Shown here: positions 34,798 through 35,000 of the stretch, piece by piece
Layout of the letters: every line of letters starts with the position of its first letter
How positions within the stretch are numbered: position 1 is the stretch's first letter
Source: Anaeromyces robustus
Taxonomy: Eukaryota > Neocallimastigomycota > Neocallimastigomycetes > Neocallimastigales > Neocallimastigaceae
NCBI GenBank assembly: GCA_002104895.1
Contig: MCFG01000094.1
Coordinates: 107,501-142,500, forward strand
Length of the DNA stretch: 35,000 nt
Direction: 5' to 3'
Translations under genes and position numbers: made by a program
The notes under the pieces: generated by a model
Told to the model about the DNA's origin: nothing
The model's input: the letters and a program-made list of their open reading frames with translations, nothing else
Databases searched by the model: none

Positions 34798-35000
34798 TAT
34801 ATTTATATTTATATTTATATTTATATTTATATTTATATTTATATTTATATTTATATTTATATTTATATTTATTTATTTTATTTTATTTTATTTTATTTTA
34901 TTTTATTTTATTTTATTTTATTTTATTTTATTTTATTTTATTTTATTTTATTTTATTTTATTTTATTTTATTTTATTTTATTTTATTTTATTTTATTTTA
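34798..35000. repeat. TTTATA hexamer then TTTTA pentamer satellite
   Basis: A TTTATA array (about 34798-34871) changes abruptly to TTTTA (34873-35000), which runs off the window end. TTTTA is the reverse complement of the satellite at 5353-6090. Confidence 0.95.

Noticed and set aside
1-35000. Dictyostelium-like amoeba as source (AT-rich, Asn repeats)
   Set aside because: Dense introns, hevein-type CBM18 arrays and scaffoldin-like text fit gut fungi better; not fully excluded without a marker gene.
1-35000. CRISPR array or prokaryotic defence system
   Set aside because: The repeats are satellites, microsatellites or coding modules; no repeat-spacer alternation and no cas-like gene.

Overview
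The window looks like nuclear DNA of a very AT-rich, chitin-walled eukaryote. The best fit is an anaerobic gut fungus (Neocallimastigomycota). The grounds are extreme AT content outside exons, many short GT-AG introns, Asn- and Lys-rich proteins, AT microsatellites, tandem hevein-type chitin-binding (CBM18) domains on Thr/Lys-rich linkers, and a short protein resembling the Cys-rich repeats of fungal cellulosome scaffoldins. This assignment is inference; no rRNA or species marker is present. No prokaryotic operon, CRISPR array, tRNA or rRNA was seen.

Most real genes are split into small exons, so I assembled them by hand from splice sites and reading frame. Layout: (1) 132-2859 (+), 3' part of a leucine-rich-repeat (LRR) membrane protein with an in-frame TAA before its transmembrane segment and a long Asn-rich tail. 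(2) 4747-3295 (-), a complete four-exon, 275-residue secreted or membrane-anchored scaffoldin-like protein. (3) 5353-6090, a large TAAAA satellite, then two strong hairpins and 3 kb without a gene. (4) 9926-13921 (+), 15 exons, 697 residues: signal peptide, LRRs and four CBM18 domains. (5) 15362-17894 (+), an ankyrin protein of about 21 repeats broken by a frameshift. (6) 20111-27473 (+), 29 exons, 1137 residues: two complete LRR ectodomains fused in series, then a linker and four CBM18 domains. (7) 29664-28040 (-), four exons, 372 residues: a seven-transmembrane GPCR-like receptor with an Asn-rich tail. (8) About 30700-30977 (+), a decayed CBM18 gene. (9) 32542-34109 (+), three exons, 411 residues: a type II membrane protein resembling a glycosyltransferase. 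The window ends inside a TTTTA satellite.

The three LRR genes and the CBM18 relic lie on the same strand and share exon design, which points to local tandem expansion. Two couple an LRR ectodomain to chitin-binding modules and have no membrane anchor, so they would be secreted proteins that can dock on a chitin wall; the first is membrane-anchored. With a GPCR-like receptor and a scaffoldin-like surface protein nearby, the region reads as a cell-surface recognition or adhesion neighbourhood. That functional reading is inference.

The main points worth following are: all 47 complete introns in the LRR genes are phase 2, usually one LRR per exon; the two-ectodomain fusion; the LRR-CBM18 combination; and several broken or recently duplicated reading frames.
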